Assembly (NCBI GenBank): GCA_002314875.1 | Contig: DCHS01000010.1 | Span: 7,842-71,841 of the forward strand | Direction: 5' to 3' | From: Prevotellaceae bacterium UBA1746 | GTDB taxonomy: Bacteria; Bacteroidota; Bacteroidia; Bacteroidales; Bacteroidaceae | Length of the DNA stretch: 64,000 nt | The notes under the pieces: model-generated | Seen by the model: only the letters and a program-made list of their open reading frames with translations | Database searches by the model: none | Told to the model about the DNA's origin: nothing | Made by a program: the position numbers and the translations under genes | Part shown: piece by piece, positions 1-7,637 of the stretch | How positions within the stretch are numbered: the first letter of the stretch is position 1 | Layout of the letters: each line of letters begins with the position of its first letter

Positions 1-74
1 GCCTCTTTAGCTCAGTTGGCCAGAGCACGTGATTTGTAATCTCGGGGTCGTTGGTTCGAATCCGACAAGAGGCT
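1..74 (+). tRNA. tRNA-Thr (anticodon TGT)
   Basis: Cloverleaf read directly: acceptor stem 1-7 pairs with 67-73, D stem 10-13 with 23-26, anticodon loop 33-39 with anticodon TGT at 35-37, T stem 50-54 with 62-66, discriminator T at 74. CCA is not encoded. The anticodon stem (28-32 with 40-44) has one T-T mismatch at its centre, but all other stems are intact, so I take it as functional. It reads ACA threonine codons. The window begins exactly at its first base, so its promoter and any upstream tRNA neighbours are outside. Confidence 0.95.
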
Positions 75-84
75 CTAAAAAAAT

Positions 85-117
85 AAGCACTTACGATAAT
101 TTCGTAAGTGCTTTTTT
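85..117. terminator. Bidirectional intrinsic terminator between tRNA-Thr and the convergent secreted-protein gene
   Basis: A perfect 12-bp stem (85-96 with 102-113) with a 5-nt loop is followed by a T run on the plus strand. An A run at 76-83 gives a T run on the minus strand. It can end both tRNA-Thr transcription and the minus-strand gene that stops at 139. Confidence 0.85.
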
Positions 118-138
118 AGTGTTATTTACATCGAAATT

Positions 139-1047
139 TTACTTGATAACCTGACCGTTGAGATTGAACTTACGGCCGTCCTTCTCGATGACGATGGAGT
201 TGTTGTCGAGATACTTGCGGGTTGCAAGAGCAGGAGTTACGGTGATACTGCCAATGCCATCGGGCTCGACATTGTCGAAGGTGATATGATAGAGCACACC
301 ACTCTTTGCCAGATATTCTGCCGTTACGGTGATAACACCCGCGTCGCTGACAGCAACCACAGCGGTGATGTCCTTCGCCTTGATTTCCACCGGCTGGCCC
401 TCCTCGTCGTACTCGTAAACCTTGGAATAGCTTAAATCCAAATCCGCCATCTGATAGGTTCCTTCAAGCTTTGTGGTGAAACTGTTGGAGATGGTTACCC
501 AGAAATCGTAGTCATTGCCATAGCCGGAAATCTGCCACCAACCTTCGGTAGCCACCTTGTCCTTCCAACTGGGACTGATGACATGGAGATCGTATTCGCC
601 GATGACAGGAACGTCATCACCCTTCTTTGTCGTAAAGGTAGTCGTTGCAAAGGATGAGGCAGGTTCACCGGTTGCAGGGTCCATGCGGTAAGCAAAGACG
701 ACGTATTCCGTATCCTCAGCGAGATCCTTATACTCATGGAACTTCACCCCCTGATACGCGAAATCGGAATAGGAGATGGCATATCCGTTTTCTGCATAAA
801 GTTCAATGTAGTAATCCATATTGGATTTCATATAATCCGTAAGTTCGGCTTCATTGGTATCATCAAAAGCAGCCTTCGTCGTGCAGGAGAAGATGTAGTA
901 CTGACTGTTGTCAGCAGGGGTGATGGTCACCAAGGCATAGGAGTCGGTGATATCAGTGACAGCGATATTGCAGTCAAAGGGAGACTGGGCAAAAGCACTG
1001 CCGATGGCCATGATGATGCCAGCGAGAAAAGCGTAGAATTTTTTCAT
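139..1047 (-). CDS. Secreted protein of unknown function with a DGRKFNLNGQ-type C-terminal tail
   Basis: A 302-residue exported protein. The chosen start (MKKFYAFLAG) gives a clean Sec signal peptide ending near SAFA-Q at residues 18-21. The frame is open for 25 more codons upstream, but that stretch has no signal character and contains the promoter. The body is rich in beta-type residues and aromatic amino acids and has no Cys-based lipobox. It could be fibronectin-like, which I cannot confirm. The C-terminus (KYLDNNSIVIEKDGRKFNLN) matches the short tails found on many Prevotella surface proteins, which resemble T9SS type A sorting signals. A perfect minus-strand -7 box lies at 1076-1083. 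The gene is convergent with tRNA-Thr. Function unknown. Confidence 0.8.
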   Translation of the reverse strand: MKKFYAFLAGIIMAIGSAFAQSPFDCNIAVTDITDSYALVTITPADNSQYYIFSCTTKAAFDDTNEAELTDYMKSNMDYYIELYAENGYAISYSDFAYQGVKFHEYKDLAEDTEYVVFAYRMDPATGEPASSFATTTFTTKKGDDVPVIGEYDLHVISPSWKDKVATEGWWQISGYGNDYDFWVTISNSFTTKLEGTYQMADLDLSYSKVYEYDEEGQPVEIKAKDITAVVAVSDAGVITVTAEYLAKSGVLYHITFDNVEPDGIGSITVTPALATRKYLDNNSIVIEKDGRKFNLNGQVIK

Positions 1048-1075
1048 ATAGATAATGTTTTTAGATTTTCGCGTG

Positions 1076-1083
1076 CAAAGATA
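1076..1083 (-). promoter_or_regulatory. Bacteroidetes -7 box for the secreted-protein gene at 139-1047
   Basis: The minus strand reads TATCTTTGC, a perfect TAnnTTTG match, about 30 nt upstream of the MKKFYAFLAG start. No clear TTG is seen at the -33 distance. Its position inside the upstream open frame argues against the longer start. Confidence 0.6.
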
Positions 1084-1170
1084 GTAAATAATTTTGAAAT
1101 AAGAGTAATCAGGAATCAACAATCGATGTGTGAGGAAACGGGGTAAAGCCTGAAAGGCCCCACTTACATA

Positions 1171-1207
1171 AAACCCCGAACACCTAATGGTGAACGGGGT
1201 TTCTTTT
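1171..1207. terminator. Orphan terminator hairpin between divergent genes
   Basis: A strong stem: an 8-bp outer helix with CCCCG/CGGGG (1171-1178 with 1195-1202), AA/AA internal mismatches and a CACC/GGTG inner helix closed by TAAT. It ends in T-rich sequence on both strands. Both intact flanking genes are transcribed away from it. It probably ends the decayed minus-strand gene fragment at 1242-1352. Confidence 0.7.
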
Positions 1208-1241
1208 GCACTTCTACGAGGCTAGCGTCTAAATTGGTAGA

Positions 1242-1352
1242 TTAGAAACGGACGATGAAGTCTGTGTGCTCAATAGCGATGCCATGTTCTGGTCACCAAT
1301 ACGATATACTTTGTAGACCTGTAGACTTTCTATAATCTTTCCTGTACATCAT
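1242..1352 (-). pseudogene. Decayed 3' end of an unidentified gene, with a frameshift
   Basis: The minus strand has no intact gene here, but two protein-like stretches in different frames adjoin. The first reads KIIESLQVYKVYRIGDQN and the second GIAIEHTDFIVRF followed by TAA at 1242-1244. The join lies near 1284-1288, consistent with a small frameshift. The second piece ends in an aromatic residue like an outer-membrane or export protein tail, and a terminator hairpin follows about 40 nt later in the minus direction. Upstream, stops close the frame at about 1352 and no remainder of the gene is visible. I cannot name the family. The call is inferred from composition and the orphan terminator. 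Confidence 0.4.
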
Positions 1353-1364
1353 CAGTCACCCAAA

Positions 1365-1397
1365 TTTGCAGGTGTGAAGAGTTTTTCGTACCTTTGC
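1365..1397 (+). promoter_or_regulatory. Promoter of the luxS operon
   Basis: TTTG at 1365-1368, a 20-nt spacer, then TACCTTTG at 1389-1396: a full match to the Bacteroidetes -33/-7 pattern. Transcription should begin near 1400, giving a leader of about 35-40 nt before luxS. No Shine-Dalgarno sequence precedes the start. Confidence 0.8.
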
Positions 1398-1438
1398 CGA
1401 CGATAAACCCAATAAACCCATAACCCCTTATATATATT

Positions 1439-1951
1439 ATGGAAGTTGTAAGTTCTTTTACCATCGATCACTCCGTACTCAAACCGGGAATCTATGTCTC
1501 TCGCGAAGATGAAGGCTTTATTACCTTTGACCTCAGAATAACTGAGCCCAACAAGGAACCGTGGGTGGATCCTACGGCAATGCATACCATCGAACATCTG
1601 ATGGCAACTTGGTTCCGTAACCGCGAAGGCGTCAAGGAGGATGTTGTCTATGTCGGTCCTATGGGCTGCATGACGGGAATGTATGTCATCATGAAGACTC
1701 CCGCAGACCGTCCTGCCTATACCCCGGAACGTATGAGGGAACTCACCATCGAATGCCTCCGCTGGATTGTCGAGCAGGAGGAGGTTCCCGCAACGACTCC
1801 CGAGACCTGCGGAAACTGTCTCTACCACAATCTTCCCCTTGCCAAAATCTGGGCAAATCTTTACTGCGATCGCCTTGTCAATGATTTCCACTCGGAATAC
1901 ACAAAACTCGAGGTCTTCCTTGACAACGGCATGCAGTTCCAGGACGCATAA
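1439..1951 (+). CDS. luxS: S-ribosylhomocysteine lyase LuxS
   Basis: Splits S-ribosylhomocysteine to homocysteine and DPD, the precursor of autoinducer-2, in the activated methyl cycle (cytoplasm). The 170-residue protein has the zinc motif HTIEH (His49, His53) and the third ligand Cys124 in TCGN. The catalytic cysteine is Cys77 in GPMGCMTG, and His11 is near the N-terminus. It is slightly longer than most LuxS proteins (about 150-160). The ATG is preceded by an AT-rich leader with no Shine-Dalgarno, as usual in this phylum. It is first in an operon with two transporter genes: the next starts 5 nt after its stop. Identification is firm. Confidence 0.97.
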   Translation: MEVVSSFTIDHSVLKPGIYVSREDEGFITFDLRITEPNKEPWVDPTAMHTIEHLMATWFRNREGVKEDVVYVGPMGCMTGMYVIMKTPADRPAYTPERMRELTIECLRWIVEQEEVPATTPETCGNCLYHNLPLAKIWANLYCDRLVNDFHSEYTKLEVFLDNGMQFQDA

Positions 1952-1956
1952 TCACC

Positions 1957-2850
1957 ATGCTGCAAAACCATAAAGTCCTCATCCATCTCCTCGCCATCGT
2001 CATCGTGAGTATCTGGGGAACGACCTATGTTGTGACCAAGATTCTCCTCGGGGCAGGACTGAATGCTGCGGACATCTTCTTCTACCGATTCATCCTTGCC
2101 TATCTGCTGACATGGCCGCTGTGCTTCAGGAAGTTATGGTGCGAAAACTGGCGGGATGAGGCACTGATGGTGCTGGCGGGATTCACCGGCGGCTCGCTCT
2201 ATTTCCTCGCAGAAAACACAGCGCTGACCGTGACTCCGGCCTGCGACATTGCCATCCTCGTCAGCGCCTGCCCGATATGGACGAGCATCATCCTCGCTCT
2301 GGCTTACAAAAGTGAACGGTTGTCACGACGCCAGACGTTGGGGGTTGTCCTCGCGTTCATCGGGGTGGCACTGGTCATCTTCAACGGTCAGGTGGTGCTT
2401 CACATATCGCCCCTTGGCTATGCCCTCGGCCTTCTATCGGGACTGACGTGGGCTTTCTACCAATGGATAACGAAACCCATCGTAGGGAAATACAGTGCGT
2501 GGTTCATCTCGCGGAAGGTGTTCTTCTACGGGCTCGTCACTATCCTACCCTACTATCTCTATCAGCCGCTGAATACAGACGCAGCAATCCTGACGAAGCC
2601 CGAGGTCATCGTGAGCATCGTCGGTCTGAGTCTTGTCGCAAATGTAGGATGTTATGCGCTTTGGAACCTTGTGATGAAGGGCCTCGGCGCAGTGAAAAGT
2701 TCCTTCTATATCTATCTGAGTCCTGTCGCCACGATGTTCATGGCGTATTTCGCCCTCGGCGAACGCATCACCCTCATGGCCGTCCTCGGTCTCGTCATCC
2801 TCGTCATCGGAATGGTCATGGCGGAAAAGGCCTGGCAAGTTAAAAGTTAA
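1957..2850 (+). CDS. EamA/DMT-family transporter
   Basis: A 297-residue inner-membrane protein with about ten hydrophobic segments arranged as two five-helix EamA repeats. It opens with VIVSIWGTTYVVTKILL, typical of the drug/metabolite transporter superfamily. The second repeat begins near residue 150 (GLLSGLTWAFYQW). Family members export amino acids, purines or other metabolites; the substrate cannot be read from sequence. It starts 5 nt after luxS and ends 13 nt before the next gene, so the three are almost surely one transcript. A role in exporting a methyl-cycle product is only a guess from context. Confidence 0.88.
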   Translation: MLQNHKVLIHLLAIVIVSIWGTTYVVTKILLGAGLNAADIFFYRFILAYLLTWPLCFRKLWCENWRDEALMVLAGFTGGSLYFLAENTALTVTPACDIAILVSACPIWTSIILALAYKSERLSRRQTLGVVLAFIGVALVIFNGQVVLHISPLGYALGLLSGLTWAFYQWITKPIVGKYSAWFISRKVFFYGLVTILPYYLYQPLNTDAAILTKPEVIVSIVGLSLVANVGCYALWNLVMKGLGAVKSSFYIYLSPVATMFMAYFALGERITLMAVLGLVILVIGMVMAEKAWQVKS

Positions 2851-2863
2851 AAAATAAGACGCT

Positions 2864-4186
2864 TTGAAGTTTAAAGTACCCAATACCTACACGATCATCT
2901 TCGGGATGATTGTTCTGAGTGCCATTGCCACCTGGCTGATGCCGGGAGGACAGTATGTGACGCATGAGGACGGAACGCTGACGTACGAGAGTATCGAGAG
3001 CGTGCCGCAGTCGCTGAGTGTCTTTACGGCGCTGTATAACGGCTTTGTGAAACAGGCGGGAATCATCGTGTTCATCCTCATCGTCGGAGGTGCTTTCTGG
3101 CTCCTCAATGCTACGGGGGCTATCAGCGTGGGTATCAGCCGTTTCATCGATAAGGTGGGACATTACGACAAGGTGGTGCTCATTGCCATCACCCTGCTTT
3201 TCTCCCTTGCCGGAGCCATCTTTGGCATGAGCGAAGAGACGATACCCTTTGTCGGTATTGTCGTTCCGCTGGTGATCTCGATGGGCTATGATGCCTTCCT
3301 CGGCATGTTCATCGTCTATGTGGCAGCAAATATCGGGTTTTCAAGTGCTTTCCTCAATCCGTTTACGGTAGGCATCGCGCAGGAGATGGCGGAACTCCCC
3401 ATGTTCAGCGGAATGGAATACCGTATTGCCTGCTGGGCACTGCTGACGTTGCTGTTCATCGGTTTCATCATGGTGTATGCCAAGAAAACAAAGAACACGG
3501 AACTGCGTGTTGCCCAGGCAGAGACCAGTGAGACGGGCGAGCGTCTGAGCAGAAGACAGCAGTGGATATTGGTGGTGCTGTTTGCAACGATTGTTCTCCT
3601 CGTCGTCGGTGTGACCTGCTTCGGCTGGTATATGGCGGAGATCTCCGGCCTCTTCCTCGCTATGGGTATTGTCTGCGGTATCATCGCGGGCTATGATGCC
3701 AACCGTATTATCAAAGAGATGATGGACGGTGCCAAGGATATCCTCTCCTCGGCAATGGTCGTGGGTCTGGCATCGGGTATCATCGTCATCCTCCAGGACG
3801 GCCATATCATCGACAGCCTTCTGCACGCTATGCAGGCTGCTCTCAACGATACCGGCAAGGTGGGTTCGCTCACTGCGATGTACGGCATCCAGACTGTTAT
3901 CAATACCGTCATACCCAGTGCTACCGCAAAGGCTGCCATCACCATTCCTATCATGGCGCCGTTCTCTGATATGGTGGGTGTGAGCCGTCAGGCCATGGTC
4001 CTCGCTTTCCAGTTCGGTGACGGCTTTACGAATATGATCACACCGACATCGGGTGTGCTCATCGCTTCTCTCAGCATGGCACACATCACCTATACCGACT
4101 GGGTGAGAAAGGTTTGGAAGGCTATCGTCGTGCTGATTGTCCTCGGCTTCTTCCTCTTGTTGCCGACATTGTTCATCGGGTTCTAA
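2864..4186 (+). CDS. YfcC-family integral membrane transporter (TTG start)
   Basis: A 440-residue membrane protein with about twelve hydrophobic segments, resembling the YfcC/C4-dicarboxylate-carrier-like family of anaerobic carriers and basic amino acid antiporters. The start is a TTG: the opening MKFKVPNTYTIIFGM matches the conserved family N-terminus ahead of the first helix, and the next ATG (residue 15) would cut that helix. Conserved-looking loops include GMSEETIPFVG and FQFGDGFTNMITPTSG, the latter typical of the C-terminal substrate region. It is last in the luxS operon. Substrate unknown. It is convergent with the DUF362 gene, whose stop lies 7 nt away. Confidence 0.85.
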   Translation: MKFKVPNTYTIIFGMIVLSAIATWLMPGGQYVTHEDGTLTYESIESVPQSLSVFTALYNGFVKQAGIIVFILIVGGAFWLLNATGAISVGISRFIDKVGHYDKVVLIAITLLFSLAGAIFGMSEETIPFVGIVVPLVISMGYDAFLGMFIVYVAANIGFSSAFLNPFTVGIAQEMAELPMFSGMEYRIACWALLTLLFIGFIMVYAKKTKNTELRVAQAETSETGERLSRRQQWILVVLFATIVLLVVGVTCFGWYMAEISGLFLAMGIVCGIIAGYDANRIIKEMMDGAKDILSSAMVVGLASGIIVILQDGHIIDSLLHAMQAALNDTGKVGSLTAMYGIQTVINTVIPSATAKAAITIPIMAPFSDMVGVSRQAMVLAFQFGDGFTNMITPTSGVLIASLSMAHITYTDWVRKVWKAIVVLIVLGFFLLLPTLFIGF

Positions 4187-4193
4187 CAGTATT

Positions 4194-5402
4194 TTACACC
4201 CTGATGAGTTCATAGGTGCGGGTACCGAGACCGAGTTCCTCGGCATAACGGAGACCGGCGGCCCAGTTGGTGTCGGGATGGAGCATGCGGAACTTGTCAC
4301 CGTTGTGACCTTCGTGGTGCTCATGCTCGTGGTCGTGATGTTCATGCTCGTGGTCGTGGTGCTCATGCTCGTGGTCGTGATGCTCATGGCAACAGCATTC
4401 ACCAGAGTGATGAGTCTTTTCAGCAAGGACATTGTCGGTCTGGAGCATGGGAGCGGCATTGACGAGATCGGCACAAGCCTGGTCGAGAGCGACGGGGTCA
4501 AAACTGCAAGCCATACCGAGGTCGGGGATGATGGCGGCATCATTGTGCGCCCAGCAGTCGCACTCAGGACTGACATTCATGATGAAGGCAATATGGAAAT
4601 GCTGCTTGTCTTTCAGAACAGCCTTGGTGTATTCAGCAATCTTATAGTTGAGAATCTCAGAACTTTCCGTACTTCCCACCTGTGCAGCCTCACTCTTGCA
4701 GACTGCCACACACTGACCACAACCCACACATTCGCTATAGTCAATCACCGCTTTTTTATCAATAACATGAACCGCATTGTGATTGCAGTTGTTTTCACAG
4801 ATCTTACATCCGATACATTTTTCCGTGGCAATCTTAGGCTGTGCTGTTGAATGCATGTCAAGTTTGCCGGCAACACTTCCTGAACCCATTCCGAGATTCT
4901 TCAATGCACCGCCGAAACCTGCCATCTCATGGCCCTTGAAATGGGTGAGGCTGATGACAACATCAGCATCGGCAATGGCAGCGCCAATCTTAGGTTCCGG
5001 ACAATACTTTCCTTTTACATCAACAATTCTTTCGTCCTTACCGCGGAGACCGTCGGCAATGATGACGTCACAACCCGTAGCAATGGGATTGAAACCATTG
5101 ACCATGGCCGTATGAATGTGGTCAACAGCATTGTCACGACTACCCTTGTAGAGCGTGTTGGAATCGGTGAGGAAAGCTTTGCCGCCCATCTGCTGAATGA
5201 GACGAACGATGACAGCGGCATAGTTAGGACGGATATAGGCTACATTTCCCAATTCGCCGAAATGGATTTTCAACGCTACAAATTTGTCTTTCAAGTCCAT
5301 CTGCTCAAGACCGGCACGCTTCACCATGCGCTCGAGTTTCTGAAGGAGATTGCCCGTCTGTGAGGCACGGAGATTGGTGAAATAAACTTTTGAGGTACTC
5401 AT
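4194..5402 (-). CDS. DUF362 protein with 2[4Fe-4S] ferredoxin domain and a C-terminal histidine tract
   Basis: 402 residues. Residues 1-190 form the DUF362 domain (IHFGELGNVAYIRPN, HFKGHEMAGFGGALKNLGMG). Residues 196-235 hold two 4Fe-4S clusters: C196/199/202 with C206, and C225/228/231 with C235. A tail segment has three adjacent cysteines (336-338) followed by about 28 residues of almost only His, Glu and Asp (339-366), built from a seven-residue repeat and likely to bind metal. No signal peptide, so probably cytoplasmic. Family members are linked to Fe-S chemistry but the reaction is unknown. It follows the racemase gene by 14 nt and is probably co-transcribed with it. Confidence 0.9.
   Translation of the reverse strand: MSTSKVYFTNLRASQTGNLLQKLERMVKRAGLEQMDLKDKFVALKIHFGELGNVAYIRPNYAAVIVRLIQQMGGKAFLTDSNTLYKGSRDNAVDHIHTAMVNGFNPIATGCDVIIADGLRGKDERIVDVKGKYCPEPKIGAAIADADVVISLTHFKGHEMAGFGGALKNLGMGSGSVAGKLDMHSTAQPKIATEKCIGCKICENNCNHNAVHVIDKKAVIDYSECVGCGQCVAVCKSEAAQVGSTESSEILNYKIAEYTKAVLKDKQHFHIAFIMNVSPECDCWAHNDAAIIPDLGMACSFDPVALDQACADLVNAAPMLQTDNVLAEKTHHSGECCCHEHHDHEHEHHDHEHEHHDHEHEHHEGHNGDKFRMLHPDTNWAAGLRYAEELGLGTRTYELIRV
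4314..4388 (-). repeat. In-frame 21-bp tandem repeat coding the His/Glu/Asp tract
   Basis: About three and a half copies of a 21-bp unit (minus-strand codons for DHEHEHH) inside the DUF362 gene. The unit keeps frame, so copy-number changes would lengthen or shorten the metal-binding-like tract without breaking the protein. Single-base differences (GAT/GAC, CAT/CAC) separate the copies. Confidence 0.85.
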
Positions 5403-5416
5403 TACAGGTGATATTT

Positions 5417-6631
5417 TTAGGGTTTGATTCTCTTGGGATTTGCCGCAGACCAGAAAAGGGACTGGGAAAGAAGATTGACGCCGGTCCAGGAACTGATGTC
5501 GTCGGGAGTGATTTCTGCAGAGCCCTGACGGCCATAGATAACGACCTCGTCGCCCTCGGTGACATCAGGATAGTCTGTGACGTCAACCATGGTGATATTC
5601 ATGGTGACATTGCCGACAACAAGACAACGGTGACCACGGATTAACATGTAACCCTTGTTCGCCATCTCCGTACTGATACCATTGGCATAACCAACGGGGA
5701 TATTGGCCAGGCGGGAGTCGCGAGAGAGTTGATGTGTCCGCTTGTAACTCACCGTGTTTCCGGCAGGGTAAGTCTGGACGCTGGCAACACGGGATTTGAA
5801 GGCCGTGATGTTCTTAAACTGGCTGAAACGATCCGTATAGCCATAGTGATAGAGAGCACTGCCAATGCGCACCATATCGAGACGTGTTTCAGGAACATAA
5901 AGCGCTGAATAGGTCGCCGCAGTATGGAGGGTAAGATCGGAACGACGGAGACCGGAACGACGGATCAACTCCGCTGTCTGGGACTTAAAGCGTTCCAACT
6001 GCTGAATGATGGCACCGTCCTTATTTTCAGGATAATGCGTCATCATTCCGACGCAGTGGAGATGAGGGAGTTTGAGGATATCCAAAGCCTCGTCATAGCC
6101 CTCGGAAAGTTCAATGCCGTTACGGCTCATTCCGTTGGCATTGACGGCAAGATGGAAGTTCACCGTCTTCCCCATTTCACCGGCAATACGATCGATATAT
6201 TCCGCCTGGTGGAGACCGCCGATCATCTCGTCGATGCCGAGGTCGATGGCCTCACGGATTTCGTCTTCTGTGGCAATGCGAATGCGAAGGATTGAACCCT
6301 TGTAACCACTGGCACGGACATCCCTTGCCTCCTGGTTGCTGGTGATGGCAACATTGTCAATACCTTTGTTTATGATAACGGGCATGAGAACGGAGATTCC
6401 ATTGCCATAGGCGTCGCCTTTCATCACGACACAGATCTTTACCTTCGGGCCCATAATGTGGCGAAGATAATCGAGGTTCCTGGAGAACTGGAGGGTATCA
6501 ACTTCCACCCATGCGTTGGCATCATCGGGAGCCTCTGCCTCTGTCTTTGTTTCCACCACCGGCGCATTTCTCTGCGATGTTGAACAGGAACAAAAGACCA
6601 GAAGAATAAGAAAAGCAATGAGATTCTTCAT
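5417..6631 (-). CDS. Lipoprotein-type, probably periplasmic alanine/broad-spectrum amino acid racemase
   Basis: 404 residues of PLP fold-type III alanine racemase with an unusual N-terminus. Residues 1-16 (MKNLIAFLILLVFCSC) form a lipoprotein signal with Cys14 or Cys16 as the lipidated residue. The PLP lysine is K71 in VMKGDAYGNG, the partner tyrosine is Y296 in VSYKRT, and NGMSRNG (166-172) matches the family substrate loop. The Asn in AYGNG and the TMN motif near 343-345 resemble periplasmic broad-spectrum racemases such as Vibrio BsrV rather than cytosolic Alr. That link is from memory of the family and needs an alignment. The neighbour DUF362 gene follows by 14 nt. A hairpin sits directly upstream. 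Confidence 0.85.
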   Translation of the reverse strand: MKNLIAFLILLVFCSCSTSQRNAPVVETKTEAEAPDDANAWVEVDTLQFSRNLDYLRHIMGPKVKICVVMKGDAYGNGISVLMPVIINKGIDNVAITSNQEARDVRASGYKGSILRIRIATEDEIREAIDLGIDEMIGGLHQAEYIDRIAGEMGKTVNFHLAVNANGMSRNGIELSEGYDEALDILKLPHLHCVGMMTHYPENKDGAIIQQLERFKSQTAELIRRSGLRRSDLTLHTAATYSALYVPETRLDMVRIGSALYHYGYTDRFSQFKNITAFKSRVASVQTYPAGNTVSYKRTHQLSRDSRLANIPVGYANGISTEMANKGYMLIRGHRCLVVGNVTMNITMVDVTDYPDVTEGDEVVIYGRQGSAEITPDDISSWTGVNLLSQSLFWSAANPKRIKP

Positions 6632-6635
6632 AGAT

Positions 6636-6673
6636 AAAAAAAGAAGGAAAGGACGCGGTGGCCCTTTCCTTTA
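6636..6673 (-). terminator. Hairpin with T run just upstream of the racemase gene
   Basis: On the minus strand a 9-bp stem (6664-6672 with 6645-6653) is followed by a run of seven T (6637-6643), ending 5 nt before the racemase start. It should end transcription of the DUF4827 lipoprotein gene (stop at 6691). It could also act as an attenuator for the racemase, because no separate promoter is obvious in between. Confidence 0.75.
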
Positions 6674-6690
6674 TTTTTTAGCAACGGGGA

Positions 6691-7374
6691 TTAGCGACCG
6701 CGCTGCATGGTGATTTCATAAAAACAAGCGTAGATGTTGGACATCGCATACTTTTGACCTTCCTCACTCGGAACGATGAGACGAATCTTTGAAATTTCGT
6801 CATCAGCAGAATTCTGACGTCCCAACTTTACGAAGGGAACGGCAATGGTCCATCCGCCCGGAACACTGGCTCCATATGAGGAATACATAAGACCGGAAAG
6901 GAAGGTTGCAGTGATGGAACCGCTGTTGTTGGACACCCACATCACGTCGGGATACTGCTCGTAGGCTGCCACACGGTTACTCAACTGAAGAGAGTCGGAG
7001 GAGATGTTGTATTCGTGGAAGCGGCAGATAACCTGTGCATTGTCACCACTCTGCAACTTTTCACCAGAACCCTGACGGACAATCTGCATATAGACACCGG
7101 AACTGGCAAAGAGGACGTATTCGTTCTTGCTGACGTCCGTCGTGGAGTCCTGAGCGAAGAACTGCTCCTCACTGATGGCATTGATGGGGTCAACACGGAG
7201 CATTTCGGTTTTACCGTCCTCGGCATATTTTACGACTCCATTCTTGATAAACGAGTTGATGGCCTTCTTTTCGGCCTTGAGCTGATCGGCATAGGTAGCA
7301 TCGTCTTTGCAGGATGAGAAGCATCCGACGAGTGCAACGATGGTAAATAGGAAGATATATAATTTACGATTCAT
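6691..7374 (-). CDS. DUF4827-type lipoprotein (FKBP-like fold expected)
   Basis: A 227-residue lipoprotein. The signal MNRKLYIFLFTIVALVGCFSSC has two candidate lipid cysteines (18 and 22), followed by KDD and a charged helix. The middle (SSGVYMQIVRQGSGEKLQSG) looks like the start of an FKBP-type domain but lacks the usual prolyl isomerase active-site residues. The C-terminus PFVKLGRQNSADDEISKIRL matches what I recall of Bacteroidales DUF4827. Likely anchored in the envelope. Its promoter -7 box (TAATTTTG) is at 7432-7439 on the minus strand. Exact role unknown. Confidence 0.75.
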   Translation of the reverse strand: MNRKLYIFLFTIVALVGCFSSCKDDATYADQLKAEKKAINSFIKNGVVKYAEDGKTEMLRVDPINAISEEQFFAQDSTTDVSKNEYVLFASSGVYMQIVRQGSGEKLQSGDNAQVICRFHEYNISSDSLQLSNRVAAYEQYPDVMWVSNNSGSITATFLSGLMYSSYGASVPGGWTIAVPFVKLGRQNSADDEISKIRLIVPSEEGQKYAMSNIYACFYEITMQRGR

Positions 7375-7431
7375 ACGAGTTAAGATGAGTTTTTGCTCTC
7401 AAAATTGAGATGTTTACTACTTTTGGCGGGG

Positions 7432-7439
7432 CAAAATTA
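7432..7439 (-). promoter_or_regulatory. -7 box for the DUF4827 lipoprotein gene
   Basis: The minus strand reads TAATTTTGC, a perfect TAnnTTTG box 58 nt upstream of the start at 7374. No good -33 element is visible. A small CTC-AAAATT-GAG hairpin lies in the leader. Confidence 0.55.
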
Positions 7440-7563
7440 CGATATTTCTTTGAAATAGGCGTTATCTTTGGGCGATTTTTGCAAAATAAATTGGTACAAC
7501 GGCGACTATTCTTGCATTTCTATCGACAAAAGGAGAGGAAAACTTCGTTTGTAACATTTTTTA

Positions 7564-7596
7564 ATTGTATATCTCCTATATTTTTCGTAACTTTGC
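7564..7596 (+). promoter_or_regulatory. Promoter upstream of the small secreted protein and kinase/peptidase/PqqD cassette
   Basis: TTG at 7565-7567, a 20-nt spacer and TAACTTTG at 7588-7595 match the Bacteroidetes consensus. The inferred transcript starts near 7600, giving a leader of about 38 nt before the gene at 7638. No terminator is visible between the genes from 7638 to 10101, so this promoter may drive all four. Confidence 0.75.
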
Positions 7597-7637
7597 GCCC
7601 AGTTTCGAAACCATATTTTTACATTTTACAGATAAAA

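Noticed and set aside
1..74. tRNA-Thr as a pseudo-tRNA because of a T-T mismatch in the anticodon stem
   Set aside because: All other stems pair and a terminator follows; one mismatch is tolerated.
4137..4850. A 237-codon plus-strand frame opposite the DUF362 gene with a Val/Met-rich hydrophobic stretch
   Set aside because: The hydrophobic stretch is the complement of the His/Glu tract; the minus-strand gene has clear Fe-S motifs.
5935..5965. A short CGGAACGACGGA repeat in the racemase gene as part of the 9-bp repeat family
   Set aside because: It codes RRSGLRRS in a conserved protein region and does not keep a 9-bp period.
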